Made by a program: the position numbers and the translations under genes. Below the pieces are notes generated by a model that saw nothing but the letters and a program-made list of their open reading frames with translations, had not been told where the DNA came from and ran no database searches. A stretch of 64,000 nucleotides of DNA from Pandoraea nosoerga (GTDB lineage: Bacteria; Pseudomonadota; Gammaproteobacteria; Burkholderiales; Burkholderiaceae): positions 186,001-250,000 of the forward strand of contig NZ_CABPSC010000005.1 in NCBI RefSeq assembly GCF_902459585.1, written 5' to 3'. The stretch's first letter is position 1. Each line of letters opens with the position of its first letter. Of the stretch, positions 17,412 to 27,800 are shown piece after piece.

Positions 17412-17788
17412 TCGCGTGCGAGGCGTCACGCGCGTCGAGCGGCGTCCAATGTCGCATCCGGCATCGAGGCCGGGGTCCGGCGATTTGCAGGCGCAGCACC
17501 TGTTAGCGCATCGAGGCGAAATTCAGATCCCGATTGCGCGCCCATTATCAGGTTACCTGTGAATTGCCGGGCACCTCGGGGCACGAGACAATGGTGAACC
17601 CGGCGGCATATCCGTTGGCGACCCCACTGTGAACCCGTTGGTGAACCGATTGGTGAACTGATTGGTGAACTGATTGGTGAACTGATTGGTGAACGGCCAA
17701 ATAGGCTAGTATTGCGGCACTGTCGCCGACCGGGCGGCCAATTGACTGGAACGCCGGCCCTCATCCGGGGCCGCGAGCGCACTGTGGT
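17412..17788. other. Intergenic region upstream of the Lrp-type gene
   Basis: The 377-bp gap has no gene that I can support. It contains the five-fold 12-bp direct repeat at 17637-17696 and two looser GTGAACCC copies just before it. The rest shows no clear hairpin or coding sequence. Confidence 0.6.
17637..17696 (+). repeat. Five tandem 12-bp repeats upstream of lrp-type gene
   Basis: Consensus ATTGGTGAACTG: copies start at 17637, 17649, 17661, 17673 and 17685. The middle three are identical; the first reads GTTGGTGAACCG and the last ends in GG. The array ends 92 bp before the Lrp/AsnC start codon. It may be a regulator-binding array or slippage-generated; the near-helical spacing favours protein binding (inference). 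Confidence 0.85.
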
Positions 17789-18268
17789 ATGGAACTCGAC
17801 GCCATTGATCTGAAGATTCTGCGGGAGCTGCAAGCCGACGCCCGCCTCACCAACGTAGAACTCGCCTCGCGGGTGAACCTGTCCCCGTCGCCGTGTCTCG
17901 CGCGCGTCAAGGCGCTCGAAGCGGCGGGCTACATCCGGCAGCGCGTGACGCTGCTCGATCCTTCCCGCCTCGGGCTGCACATCAACGTCTTCATCCACGT
18001 CACCCTCGAGAACCAGAATCGCGATGGGCTCGACGCCTTCGAGGCCGCCGTCACCGCGTTGCCCAACGTCATGGAGTGTTACCTGATGTCGGGCGATGCC
18101 GACTACCTGCTGCGCGTCATGGTGAGCGACATGAGCGCCTACGAGACGCTCATCACCGATCGCCTTTCGCGCATTCCGGGCATTCGCAACATCCGTTCGA
18201 GCTTCGCGCTCAAGCAGGTCATGTACACCACGGCCGTCCCGGTGCCCGACGCGCCAAGCGATGCCTGA
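17789..18268 (+). CDS. Lrp/AsnC family regulator
   Basis: A 159-residue protein with the N-terminal AsnC HTH (about 5-55: LKILRELQADARLTNVELA, LSPSPCLARVKALEAAGYI) and a C-terminal RAM ligand domain (about 70-145), including MECYLMSGDADYLLRV. It overlaps the EamA exporter start by 8 bp. Lrp-type genes coupled to amino-acid exporters are common, so it probably senses an amino acid and controls the exporter. The 12-bp repeat array upstream may be its binding region. Confidence 0.93.
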   Translation: MELDAIDLKILRELQADARLTNVELASRVNLSPSPCLARVKALEAAGYIRQRVTLLDPSRLGLHINVFIHVTLENQNRDGLDAFEAAVTALPNVMECYLMSGDADYLLRVMVSDMSAYETLITDRLSRIPGIRNIRSSFALKQVMYTTAVPVPDAPSDA

Positions 18269-19205
18269 GGGCGCGTCGTCCGCGGCGGCCCGCGCGCGAG
18301 CGCCGCATGGCGGCGCCGGCCACCAGATCGCCCTGCACGCCGCGGCCATGCTGTTCGGCGCCTCGGCGCTGTTCGGCGAGCATATCGCCGCGTCGAGCAC
18401 CATGATCGTGTTCGGGCGCGGACTCTTTTCCTGGATCGCGCTCACGGTCATTGCCCTCGCGGGACTCGCGGGCTTGCGCGCCGCGGCTCGGCTGTCGGGC
18501 GGCGCACCCTGGCGCGGCCTGCCGGCGAGCGCCGCGCTGCGGCTCGTCGTCGCGGGGGGGCTGCTTGCCGTGCACTGGCTCGCGTTCTTTCTCGCGATCA
18601 AGGCGGGCGGCGTCGCCGTCGGCACGCTCGGCTTCGCGTGCTTTCCTGCGTTCGTAATCCTGCTCGAATGGCCGCTGCGGCGAGAACGCCCCGGCGCGGG
18701 CGATCTCGGCGTCATCGGCCTGGTGTGCGTAGGACTGGCGCTCGTGACGCCGGCCTTCGACTGGCGCGCCGGCGCGAGCGTCGGCCTCGCGTGGGGTGTA
18801 CTCTCAGGCGCCATCTATGCCGTGATCGCACTGTCCAACCGCGTGCTCGGCGCGCAGGCGTCGCCGCTGCAGGCGAGCTGGTGGCAATGCCTGGGCATCG
18901 TGCTCGTGCTCGCCCCGCTCGCATGGCGCGAAGCGCTCACGCTGCCCGCCGCGCAGTGGGGCTGGCTCGCGTGCCTGGGCGTGGTGTGCACCGCGCTCGC
19001 CTACACGCTCTTCATTCACGCGCTGCGCGCCGTCAAGGCCAGTCAGGCAGCTGTCGTGATCGCGCTGGAGCCGGTCTACGCCATTGCCTTTGCGTGGGCC
19101 CTGTTCGGCACGTCGCCCACGTTGAAGATGGCCGTCGGCGGCGTGTGCATCGTCGGGGCCGTTGCCTGGTCCGGCGCCATGCGCTCGCGCCGCGCCTCGC
19201 GCTGA
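18261..19205 (+). CDS. EamA/DMT family permease, probable amino-acid or metabolite exporter
   Basis: The product is 314 residues with ten predicted helices in two EamA repeats. The second half shows the usual GLAWGVLSGAIYAVIALSNR and SQAAVVIALEPVYAIAFAWA signatures. The start overlaps the regulator stop, so the two are translated together. DMT/EamA permeases paired with Lrp-type regulators usually export amino acids; the real substrate is unknown. The region converges with the SDR gene 54 bp downstream. Confidence 0.9.
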   Translation: MPEGASSAAARARAPHGGAGHQIALHAAAMLFGASALFGEHIAASSTMIVFGRGLFSWIALTVIALAGLAGLRAAARLSGGAPWRGLPASAALRLVVAGGLLAVHWLAFFLAIKAGGVAVGTLGFACFPAFVILLEWPLRRERPGAGDLGVIGLVCVGLALVTPAFDWRAGASVGLAWGVLSGAIYAVIALSNRVLGAQASPLQASWWQCLGIVLVLAPLAWREALTLPAAQWGWLACLGVVCTALAYTLFIHALRAVKASQAAVVIALEPVYAIAFAWALFGTSPTLKMAVGGVCIVGAVAWSGAMRSRRASR

Positions 19206-19214
19206 ACGGCGCGA

Positions 19215-19235
19215 ACGCCCGGACTTCCCGGGCGT
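19215..19235. terminator. Possible hairpin between convergent genes
   Basis: Stem ACGCCCGG / CCGGGCGT with a 5-base loop, between the EamA exporter and the SDR gene. No T-run follows on either strand, so termination is only a guess. Confidence 0.35.
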
Positions 19236-19259
19236 GCCGTGCAGGCTTTGGGCGCCGTC

Positions 19260-20018
19260 TCAGATGAACATGCCGCCCGAGGCCTCGATGCGTTGCGCAT
19301 TGATCCAGCCGGTCTCCTCGGCCAGCAGCGACGCCACCATGCCGCCGATGTCGTCGGCCTCGCCCACGCGGCCGAGCGCCGTATTCGTCGCGACCATCTG
19401 GTGCACGCTATGGTTGTCGCGCACCGTGCCGCCGTTGAAGTCGGTGGCGATCGCGCCGGGCGCGACCGTGTTGGCGCGAATGCCGCGTGCGCCCAGCTCC
19501 TTGGCGAGATAGCGCGAAAACACTTCGATGCCGCCCTTCATCATCGCGTAAGCCGACGAGCCCGGCAGCGAGAAACGCGCCAGACCGCTCGACACGTTCA
19601 GAATGCGGCCGCCGTCGGCGATCAGCGGCAGCAACGCCTGCGTGAGAAAGTACGGGCCTTTCAGATGCACGCGCACGAGCTCGTCGAACTGCGCTTCGGT
19701 GGTCTCGGCGAACATGGCGTGCAGTCCCGTGCCGGCGTTGTTCACCAGAAAGTCGAACGTGTCGCGCCTGAACACCTCGCGCAGCACGCGACGGATTTGC
19801 GCCGCGAACGGGGCGAACTGCGCGGCGTCCGCGACGTCGAGCGGCAACGCCACCGCATTCGCGCCGAGCCTGTCGATTTCGGCGACGACGGCGTCCGCTT
19901 CGGCGCGCTGGCTGCGATAGGTGAGGATGACGTCGATGCCGCGACGTGCCGCCGCCAATGCCGATGCACGGCCCAGTCCACGGCTGCCGCCGGTGATGAG
20001 TACGATCTTGCGAGTCAT
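19260..20018 (-). CDS. Short-chain dehydrogenase/reductase (SDR)
   Basis: The product is 252 residues, a classical SDR. Motifs: TGGSRGLG (9-16) for NAD(P)H, NNAG (93-96), Ser143/144, and the catalytic Tyr157 and Lys161 in SAYAMMKGG. The Arg near residue 36 (YRSQRAE) suggests NADPH preference. The start ATG has a good ribosome site (AGGAGAATCACC). It is divergent from a LysR gene with about 240 bp between, an arrangement where the LysR protein usually controls the enzyme. The substrate is unknown. Confidence 0.93.
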   Translation of the reverse strand: MTRKIVLITGGSRGLGRASALAAARRGIDVILTYRSQRAEADAVVAEIDRLGANAVALPLDVADAAQFAPFAAQIRRVLREVFRRDTFDFLVNNAGTGLHAMFAETTEAQFDELVRVHLKGPYFLTQALLPLIADGGRILNVSSGLARFSLPGSSAYAMMKGGIEVFSRYLAKELGARGIRANTVAPGAIATDFNGGTVRDNHSVHQMVATNTALGRVGEADDIGGMVASLLAEETGWINAQRIEASGGMFI

Positions 20019-20257
20019 GGTGATTCTCCTGTGAGCATCGGGCCCCGCCGCGCGGGCGGCGGCCCCGTTGAACGACGCGTCGACCGGCCTGTACACCGCC
20101 CGTCGCGTCCCGTGTTCGCGCCGCACCCGCCTTGCTGCATGCCGGGCGCCTCGCTATGTTCAACATGCTATTGCAACGAATTTCACCAATAAATCAGGCA
20201 AATTTAATTACACTGATCAAGTTCTGATAACAATCGATCGACGGATCGCGACTCGCC

Positions 20258-21163
20258 ATGCATCAGCTCGACGCCATGCGCATCTTCGTGCGCGTAACTG
20301 AAACCGGCAGCTTCACACAGGCGGCCGACAGCCTCGGCCTGCCGCGAGCGAGCGTCTCCAACGCCATCAAGCAGCTCGAGACGAAGCTCGGCACGCGTTT
20401 GCTGCACCGGACCACGCGGCGGGTACAGCTCACGCAGGACGGGCAGGCATGCCTGGAGCGATGCCAGGACCTGCTCGCCGACATGGAGGAATGGGAAACG
20501 ATGTTCGTGGCGAGCGACGAGGCGCTCACGGGTCGTCTGCGCGTAGACCTGCCGGCCACGCTCGCGCGCACGACCGTCATTCCGCAATTGCCCGCGTTTC
20601 TCGCCCAACACCCGGCGCTGCGGGTGGAGCTGTCGAGCACCGACCGACGCGTGGACCTCGTGCGCGAGGGCTTCGACTGCGTGCTGCGCGTGGGCGCCAT
20701 CGGCGACTCGACGCTGATCGCCCGCCCGCTGGGCCGCATGCGGCAGATCAACGTGGCCAGTCCGGCGTATCTCGAACGCTACGGCGTGCCGCAAACGCTC
20801 GAGGATTTGAGCGCTCATCGGCTGGTGTACTACACGACCACGCTCGGTACACGCCCGGCCGGATGGGAGTATTTCGACGGCGAGCGCTACGCGCAATGGC
20901 CCATGGAGGGCGTGCTCACCGTGAACAACGCCGACGCCTATCAGGCGGCGTGCCTCGCCGGGCTCGGCCTGATCCAGGCGCCCGAGAGCGGCGTGCGCGG
21001 ACATCTGGCGGAAGGGACGCTGCGCGAAGTGCTGCCGCAATATCAGGCCGAGCCGCTCGCCGTCACGCTGCTCTATGCCAATCGGCGGCATCTGCCGCGC
21101 CGCGTGCAGGCGTTCATGAACTGGCTGGCCGATCTGCTCACGCCGCGCCTGACGGCCACTTGA
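20258..21163 (+). CDS. LysR family regulator
   Basis: A 301-residue LysR protein of the group with MHQLDAMRIFVRVTETGSF at the N-terminus. The HTH lies at about 18-38 (GSFTQAADSLGLPRASVSN), and RLLHRTTRRVQLTQDG follows. The effector domain continues to the end. It is divergent from the SDR gene. The AT-rich stretch 20170-20230 before it (with TTGCAAC and AATTACACTGATCAAGTT) stands out and is likely to hold the shared promoters. Confidence 0.93.
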   Translation: MHQLDAMRIFVRVTETGSFTQAADSLGLPRASVSNAIKQLETKLGTRLLHRTTRRVQLTQDGQACLERCQDLLADMEEWETMFVASDEALTGRLRVDLPATLARTTVIPQLPAFLAQHPALRVELSSTDRRVDLVREGFDCVLRVGAIGDSTLIARPLGRMRQINVASPAYLERYGVPQTLEDLSAHRLVYYTTTLGTRPAGWEYFDGERYAQWPMEGVLTVNNADAYQAACLAGLGLIQAPESGVRGHLAEGTLREVLPQYQAEPLAVTLLYANRRHLPRRVQAFMNWLADLLTPRLTAT

Positions 21164-21224
21164 GCCAGCGGTAGCGCGCCTTGCCGGCCCACGGCCCACA
21201 TCCGGTCGACGTCAATGACGGCCG

Positions 21225-21884
21225 TTACTGCGCCAGCCCGCGCTCGACCATCGCAACGAGCCGATGACCGAGAGCATCGACCTCGTTGTCGGGTAAATCG
21301 CGTAGCGGACCGTCGATGACGAGCACCGACAGCCCGTGCACCGCCGCCCACGCCAGATATTCGGCGCCGGGTCGCTGTGCCGGATCGATGATGCCCGCGG
21401 CCAGCATGCCGTCGAGCGCCGCACCGAGCAATTCGAACGGATTCAGCCCGCTCGCCCCCGCCTTGGCCGGATCAGCGGGCGAACGCACGTTCTCCGACGG
21501 CGCGAACGCCGTGTGAAAGAGCCCCGGCTCGGCCCGCGCAAAACGCAGATAGCCCACGCCCACGGCCCGCATGCGCGCCCGCGCCAGCGCCACGCGGTCG
21601 AGCGAAGGCAGCGCGATGAGCGCCGATAGCTCGCGCTCGATGGCCACCGCCAGCTCGGCGAGCGCCGCCGAGCGCACGGCGCCGAGCAGATCCTGACGAT
21701 TCGCGAAATGCCGGTACGCGGCGTTTGGCACGACGCCGGCCCGGCGCGTGGCTTCGCGCAGCACCACGGCGTCGGGCCCTCCGTCGCGCGCCAGTGCGAT
21801 TCCCGCTTCCAGCAATGCCCGGCGCAGATCGCCGTGGCGGTACGTCGTGCGCGCCGGTCCCGTCGTCGTTTCTTGTTCTGACAT
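21225..21884 (-). CDS. TetR/AcrR family regulator
   Basis: The product is 219 residues. HTH about 18-60: YRHGDLRRALLEAGIALARD, then REATRRAGVVPNAAYRHFAN, the usual TetR ending. The C-terminal domain (WAAVHGLSVLVIDGPLRDL) fits the WHG-type TetR C-terminal group. The start was chosen for its ribosome site (AAGGAGTTGCA). An operator candidate TGGACA-G-TGTCCA overlaps its leader, pointing to autoregulation. It is divergent from an NTF2-like gene 236 bp away, a possible target. Confidence 0.9.
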   Translation of the reverse strand: MSEQETTTGPARTTYRHGDLRRALLEAGIALARDGGPDAVVLREATRRAGVVPNAAYRHFANRQDLLGAVRSAALAELAVAIERELSALIALPSLDRVALARARMRAVGVGYLRFARAEPGLFHTAFAPSENVRSPADPAKAGASGLNPFELLGAALDGMLAAGIIDPAQRPGAEYLAWAAVHGLSVLVIDGPLRDLPDNEVDALGHRLVAMVERGLAQ

Positions 21885-21896
21885 TGCAACTCCTTG

Positions 21897-21941
21897 TGGA
21901 CAGTGTCCATTATGTCTGCTATTGTTTGTGTACACCGTCCA
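21897..21941. promoter_or_regulatory. Two TetR-type operator sites
   Basis: Perfect dyad TGGACA-G-TGTCCA at 21897-21909, and a related imperfect one TGTACACCGTCCA at 21929-21941, spaced 32 bp (about three helical turns). Both sit between the TetR gene and the divergent NTF2-like gene, in a locally AT-richer promoter region. Confidence 0.65.
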
Positions 21942-22120
21942 CAAAGACAAGTGGCAGCGCCCTCGCGGTCGGCGAATCACCCGCATTGCGGGCAATGCGC
22001 GCGATCCGTTGCAGCGGCGCCCCCCCGGCGCACGGTGCATGGCGGCGCCGGAGGGCGCCGTGAACGTCGCCGCTGTTGCAGTCCCCATCGGTAGTCACTC
22101 GTTTTGCATCAGGAGGCACT

Positions 22121-22540
22121 ATGGTTGAGACGTATCCCGCACACGGCGACGAGGCCGCGATCCGTGCGATCCAGTCGGCATGGCTCGACGCCGTGCGCAC
22201 CAAGCAGGTTGGCACGCTGCTCGATCACTACGACCCCGAGGTCGTGGTGTTCGACGTGATGCCGCCCACCGAGCATCGCGGCCATGACGCCTATCGCCGC
22301 CTGCTCGAAGGCTGGTTCGGCCACACCGTGGGGCCGATCCACTTCGAAGTCACGCAATGGCATCTCGAATGTGCCGGTGAACTGGCGTTCAGCCACAGCG
22401 TGAATGTCGTGCGCAATACCGGCCCGGACGGGCAAACGCACGGGGCCACCGTGCGGGCGACGGTGGCGTATCGCAAGTCGCAGGGTCGCTGGCGCGTGGT
22501 GCACGAGCATGCGTCCGTGCCGATGATGTTTGCGCCCTGA
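22121..22540 (+). CDS. SnoaL/NTF2-like (SgcJ/EcaC family) protein
   Basis: A 139-residue alpha+beta-barrel protein of the NTF2-like superfamily. IRAIQSAWLDAVRTKQVGTLLD opens a typical fold, and RWRVVHEHASVP near the end is the family signature. Such proteins act as small isomerases, hydrolases or binding proteins, so no precise function can be given. A strong ribosome site (AGGAGG) stands before the ATG. It may be controlled by the divergent TetR. Confidence 0.85.
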   Translation: MVETYPAHGDEAAIRAIQSAWLDAVRTKQVGTLLDHYDPEVVVFDVMPPTEHRGHDAYRRLLEGWFGHTVGPIHFEVTQWHLECAGELAFSHSVNVVRNTGPDGQTHGATVRATVAYRKSQGRWRVVHEHASVPMMFAP

Positions 22541-22649
22541 CCCGCAGGCGCTTCGCGTTTTTCCCCCGCGGGATGAACGGGGCCACGAAACCATGCAGCC
22601 ATGAAGTCATGAACTGGCCCCCCTTTTCTGACATATCCAGGAGCGTTCC

Positions 22650-23078
22650 ATGCAAGTCCATTCCTATCTGTTTTTCGAAGGCCGCTGCGAAGAAGCGATC
22701 GAGTTCTACAAGAACGCGCTCGGCGCGAAACCGGGCATGCTCATGCGTTACGGCGACAGCCCGCAGGGTTGTCCGGAAGGCATGATTCCGCCGGGCAGCG
22801 AGCAGAAGATCATGCACGGCGAGATCACCGTCGGCGAGACGATGCTGATGGTCTCGGACGGCAGCGTGAGCGGCAAGCCGAAGTTCGACGGTTTCTCGTT
22901 GTCGGTCGACTTCCCGGACGCGGGCGCCGCCGAAAAGGCGTTCAACGCGCTCGCCGACGGCGGCTCGGTCACGATGCCGCTGGGGCCGACCTTCTTTGCA
23001 AAGACGTTCGGCATGGTCAAGGACCGCTTCGGCATGCAGTGGATGGTCATCGTGCCGCAGGAAATGCCGAAGGGCTGA
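22650..23078 (+). CDS. VOC family protein (PhnB/3-demethylubiquinone methyltransferase-like glyoxalase fold)
   Basis: The product is 142 residues. [22 protein letters not shown] is the typical start of PhnB-like VOC proteins, and [14 protein letters not shown] is the typical end. E. coli PhnB-like members are metal-binding glyoxalase-fold proteins of unclear role. It follows the NTF2-like gene by 109 bp on the same strand, possibly in one transcript. Ribosome site CAGGAGCG precedes the ATG. Confidence 0.9.
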   Translation: MQVHSYLFFEGRCEEAIEFYKNALGAKPGMLMRYGDSPQGCPEGMIPPGSEQKIMHGEITVGETMLMVSDGSVSGKPKFDGFSLSVDFPDAGAAEKAFNALADGGSVTMPLGPTFFAKTFGMVKDRFGMQWMVIVPQEMPKG

Positions 23079-23338
23079 CACGGCTGCCCCTGGCCTCACA
23101 GCACCGTGGGGCCAGGGCGGCGCACGGACGCCGGGGCGCGGGCGGCGCGCATGCACCCCGGCATCCGCCCGCTGCCTGGTACGGCGCCCGATCCCTACCC
23201 GGGTCGCGTCCGCCGCAAGCCGTCCGTCCCCCTCCGCCCCCCTCGGTTTCGCCCCGTCCGTGCGCGCCCATCGGTGCCCACCCGTTCCTGTCCATCCCTG
23301 CCCAACGCGTCGGGCAAGCCTGTGCTATCGTCGCCGCC

Positions 23339-24264
<926 letters not shown>

Positions 24265-24268
<4 letters not shown>

Positions 24269-25038
24269 GTCGCGCCATGAATCTCTACGCCGTCAAGGCG
24301 ATCTACAACTTCGAGATGGCGCGCACGCGCCGCACGCTCATGCAGAGCATCATCTCGCCGGTCATCTCGACCTCGCTCTATTTCGTGGTGTTCGGCGCGG
24401 CCATCGGCTCGCGCATCCCGGAGATCGAAGGCGTGCCTTACGGGGCCTTCATCGTGCCGGGCCTCATCATGCTCTCGCTGCTCACGCAAAGCGTGTCGAA
24501 CGCCTCGTTCGGCATTTACTTTCCACGCTTTACCGGCACGATCTACGAGGTGCTCTCGGCGCCCGTGTCATACATGGAAATCGTGGTCGCCTACGTGGGC
24601 GCGGCAGCGACGAAGTCGATCATTCTCGGGGTGATCATGCTGGGCACGGCCGCGCTGTTCGTGCCGCTGCGTATCGAGCATCCGCTGTGGATGATTCTCT
24701 TTCTGGTGCTCACGGCGGTCACCTTCAGCCTGCTCGGCTTCATCATCGGCATCTGGGCCGACGGCTTCGAGAAGCTGCAACTCGTGCCGCTGCTCATCAT
24801 CACGCCGCTCACGTTCCTCGGCGGCAGCTTCTACTCGACGCACATCCTGCCGCCGTTCTGGCGCACCGTCACGCTGTTCAATCCGGTCGTGTATCTGATC
24901 AGCGGTTTTCGCTGGAGCTTCTACGGACTGGCGGACGTGAGCGTCGGTGTGAGCCTGGGCATGACGCTCGTTTTCCTCGCCGTCTTCCTCGCCGTCGTGG
25001 CGTGGATGTTCAAGACCGGCTACCGCCTCAAGAGCTGA
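24265..25038 (+). CDS. ABC-2 type exporter, permease subunit
   Basis: A 257-residue membrane protein with six predicted helices, partner of the ATP-binding gene before it. [31 protein letters not shown] and [24 protein letters not shown] are very close to the YadH-type permeases. The two genes overlap by 4 bp. With no accessory membrane-fusion gene, it is a simple two-component exporter. Confidence 0.93.
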
Positions 25039-25092
25039 CGCCGGGGCCGGCGGCGCCGCCCCGGTGTATCGCGCCGGCCGCGCCGCCGCGCT

Positions 25093-25707
25093 TCAGAGCG
25101 GCGGCGTCTCGCGAAAGGCGGGCAGCGCCTCGGCGCGCGCCGAAAAGCCGGCAAGCTCGGGAAACTCGCTGCCGAAATCGACCTCCGGCAGCAGCAGCTG
25201 ATGAAAACGCCACGCCACGGCGACCGTCACGCCATGCTCGCCGATCTGGTCGGGCGTTGCCACGATCGGCGCTTGCGCCAATTCCAGTTCCAGCGCCCGA
25301 AACGCCGCATGCACCTGCTTGCGCACGCGCTCCGTCCACGGTGCATGCCGCTTTTCGCTCGGGCGCAGCTCGCGCTCGTACACGAGCTGCACCGACTTCT
25401 CGCACGCGGCCAGCGCCAGGCCGGTGAGTCGCAGCGAGCGCAAGTGCGCCGCCGGCTCGACCGGCACCAGACGCCGCTCCGGATCGACCAGCGATTCCAG
25501 GTATTGGAGGATGAGGGTGGAGTCCATCAGCACGGTGCCGTCGTCGGTCACGAGCGTCGGCGCCTTGACGACCGGGTTGATGGTCGCGAATTCGTCGAAC
25601 GTGCGGAACACCGAGAGCGAACGGTGCGTGTACGGCAGGCCGAGCAGCTTCAGACAGATCGCCGTGCGGCGTACATAGGGGGAGTCCAGCATTCCAATCA
25701 ACTGCAT
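25093..25707 (-). CDS. Glutathione S-transferase
   Basis: The product is 204 residues. The N-terminal thioredoxin-like domain (about 1-80) has MQLIGMLDSPYVRRTAICL, the cis-proline in VKAPTL and the gamma-glutamyl-binding MDSTLIL. The C-terminal domain is all-helical. In SPYVRR the serine may activate glutathione. The start has a good ribosome site (CAGGAGCGACAC). It is divergent from the PfpI gene and stands alone, so its electrophilic substrate is unknown. Confidence 0.92.
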   Translation of the reverse strand: MQLIGMLDSPYVRRTAICLKLLGLPYTHRSLSVFRTFDEFATINPVVKAPTLVTDDGTVLMDSTLILQYLESLVDPERRLVPVEPAAHLRSLRLTGLALAACEKSVQLVYERELRPSEKRHAPWTERVRKQVHAAFRALELELAQAPIVATPDQIGEHGVTVAVAWRFHQLLLPEVDFGSEFPELAGFSARAEALPAFRETPPL

Positions 25708-25990
25708 GTGTCGCTCCTGTGGGTGGCAGCGCAGGTCGCCGCCGATATCGGTATGCTCGAGCGTTCGCGCGGAACGACGGCAACGGGCGAGGCCCGCATT
25801 CGCACAAGCATAGCGGACGCCCGTCGGCGTGCAAATCGAATTCCATTGCGCTTTTGTGTGAATCTCGCTCACATGCAAGGGCGGGCGGGCACGTCCGACG
25901 GGAACCTGCGATGCTGCTGCCTGTCACCTGCGAGTGACGGGCATGACAGGTAGAATGATTCGCATGGCCGACTCGACAGGGAGACGTTTC

Positions 25991-26680
25991 ATGAACATCC
26001 TGATGGTGCTGACCTCGCACGACCGCCTCGGCGACACGGGCAAGAAGACCGGCTTCTGGCTCGAGGAGTTTGCCGCCCCCTATTACGTGTTCATCGACGA
26101 AGGACTCGACGTCACGCTGGCATCGCCCGCCGGCGGCCACCCGCCGCTCGACCCGAAGAGCGACGAGCCCGATGCGCAGACGGAGGCGACACGCCGCTTC
26201 CGCGAAGATCCCGACGCCCAGAAGGCGCTGGCCAACACACTCCGGCTCGCCGACGTCAACGCCGACGACTATGACGCGCTCTTCTATCCCGGCGGCCACG
26301 GCCCGCTCTGGGATCTCGCCCAGGACCCGAATTCCATCCGTCTGATCGAAACGTTCGAGCGCGCGGGCAAGCCCATCGGCTTCGTCTGCCACGCGCCGGG
26401 CGTGCTGCGCCAGGTGCGCGCCGCAAACGGCGAGCCGCTCGTGCGCGGGCGCCACGTCACCGGCTTTTCGAACGACGAGGAGGCCGCCGTCGGCCTGACC
26501 GACGTCGTGCCGTTTCTCGTCGAAGACGAGCTCAAGCGACTGGGCGGGCGCTACGAGAAAGCGGACAACTGGCAATCGCACGTGGTCGGCGACGGGCGCC
26601 TCGTCACCGGCCAGAACCCCGCGTCCTCCGAGGAGGCCGCCCGCACCGTACTTGCCATGATGGAACCGCGCCTGCCATGA
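25991..26680 (+). CDS. DJ-1/PfpI family protein (Hsp31-like)
   Basis: The product is 229 residues. The nucleophile elbow Cys133 lies in GFVCHAPGVLR, the oxyanion part is YPGGHGPLWDL (99-109), and a Glu pair (LEEFAAPYY, near residue 25) supplies the acid that tunes the Cys. These match the Hsp31/class I DJ-1 group, often glyoxalase III or chaperone-like. A ribosome site GGGAGACG supports this start. TAGAAT at about 25953 is a possible -10. It overlaps the GNAT gene by 4 bp. Confidence 0.92.
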   Translation: MNILMVLTSHDRLGDTGKKTGFWLEEFAAPYYVFIDEGLDVTLASPAGGHPPLDPKSDEPDAQTEATRRFREDPDAQKALANTLRLADVNADDYDALFYPGGHGPLWDLAQDPNSIRLIETFERAGKPIGFVCHAPGVLRQVRAANGEPLVRGRHVTGFSNDEEAAVGLTDVVPFLVEDELKRLGGRYEKADNWQSHVVGDGRLVTGQNPASSEEAARTVLAMMEPRLP

Positions 26681-27210
26681 GCATGACGACCGCTGCCGTG
26701 GACGTGAGGCGCCTGGTGCCGGCCGACGCCCTCGCCTTCCAGGCGTTGCGCCTGTCCGGACTGCAGGCTTACCCGCAGGCATTCGGGTCGAGCTACGAGG
26801 AAGAGAAGGACTGGCCGATCGAGCGCGTGCGCGAGTGGCTGGAAGTTCGTCCCGACGCCGGCGTGTTCGGCGCGTTCGACGAGACGGGGCGTCTTGTCGG
26901 CACGCTCGGGCTGGCGCGTCAGAAGCGTCCGAAGTTCGCGCACGTCGGCTTTTTGTGGGGCATGTACGTGCACCCGGACGCCATGGGCCGCGGCGTCGGC
27001 CGAGCGCTCGTCGACGCCGCGCTCGCGCTGGCGCGCTCGCAACCCGGACTGCGCCACGTCACACTGCAGGTCAGTGCCGACAATCGTGCCGCTATCGCGC
27101 TGTATCAATCGTTCGGCTTCGTCGAGATTGGACGCGAGCCCGACGCCATGCGCGCGGGCAATGCGTTTGTCGACGAGCTGCGCATGTATCTGCCGATCGC
27201 GACGCGCTAA
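26677..27210 (+). CDS. GNAT family N-acetyltransferase
   Basis: A 177-residue GNAT protein that would acetylate an unknown amine with acetyl-CoA. The acetyl-CoA loop is WGMYVHPDAMGRGVGRALVD (about 91-110), and the last motif is NRAAIALYQSFGFVEIG. Start and stop overlap with the PfpI gene (ATGA), so the two are translated together. Confidence 0.92.
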   Translation: MSMTTAAVDVRRLVPADALAFQALRLSGLQAYPQAFGSSYEEEKDWPIERVREWLEVRPDAGVFGAFDETGRLVGTLGLARQKRPKFAHVGFLWGMYVHPDAMGRGVGRALVDAALALARSQPGLRHVTLQVSADNRAAIALYQSFGFVEIGREPDAMRAGNAFVDELRMYLPIATR

Positions 27211-27278
27211 CGCATGCCGCGTGCGATGCCGCGCGGGGCGCTGCGCGCGCCGCACCGGTCGCACGCGACGTTCGTGCG

Positions 27279-27800
27279 TCAGATCTTTTCCATCTCGTAT
27301 GGCCCGAGGTAGTCGGCCTTGCCGACTTTCACGCCTTGCGCCCGCAGGATGTCGTGCGTGGTCGTCACATGGAAGTAGAAGTTCGGCAGCGCGAACTTCA
27401 GCAGATAGTCCACCGCGCCCATCGTCGTCTGGTGCTCCCTGAACTTCAGCGTGATGCTGCGCGCCTCGGCGCCTTCGAAGCGGTCTTCCAGGATTCCGGC
27501 GATGTACGCCTCCGTGTTGGCGATACGATCGCGCAATTGGTCGAACGTGGTCTCGTTGTCTTCGAAGCGCGGCGACTCCGTACCGGTCAGCCGGGCCACG
27601 GCGAATTTCGCCGTATCGCTCACGCGCTGCACCTGCCCGATGAAGTCGAGCATGTCCGGGGCGAGCCTTGCCTTGAGGATCGACTCTGGAGCAAGGCCGG
27701 CGGCGTTGCAATGCGCACGTGCGGCCTTGATGTAGTCGGCCATGACGGTCAGGCCGCGCAGGTAGACGGGAATCGTGGCGCGATAAAGGGAAATCGGCAT
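27279..27800 (-). CDS. DUF1993 family protein
   Basis: The product is 173 residues. MPISLYRATIPVYLRGL and the pattern of helices including TMGAVDYLLKFALPNFYFHVTTTHDILRAQGV, read in parts, match DUF1993, a DinB-like four-helix family. HVTTTHDILR suggests a metal-binding His pair as in DinB-fold proteins. Function is unknown. It converges with the GNAT gene, 68 bp apart. Frame length suggests no truncation. Confidence 0.88.
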   Translation of the reverse strand: MPISLYRATIPVYLRGLTVMADYIKAARAHCNAAGLAPESILKARLAPDMLDFIGQVQRVSDTAKFAVARLTGTESPRFEDNETTFDQLRDRIANTEAYIAGILEDRFEGAEARSITLKFREHQTTMGAVDYLLKFALPNFYFHVTTTHDILRAQGVKVGKADYLGPYEMEKI

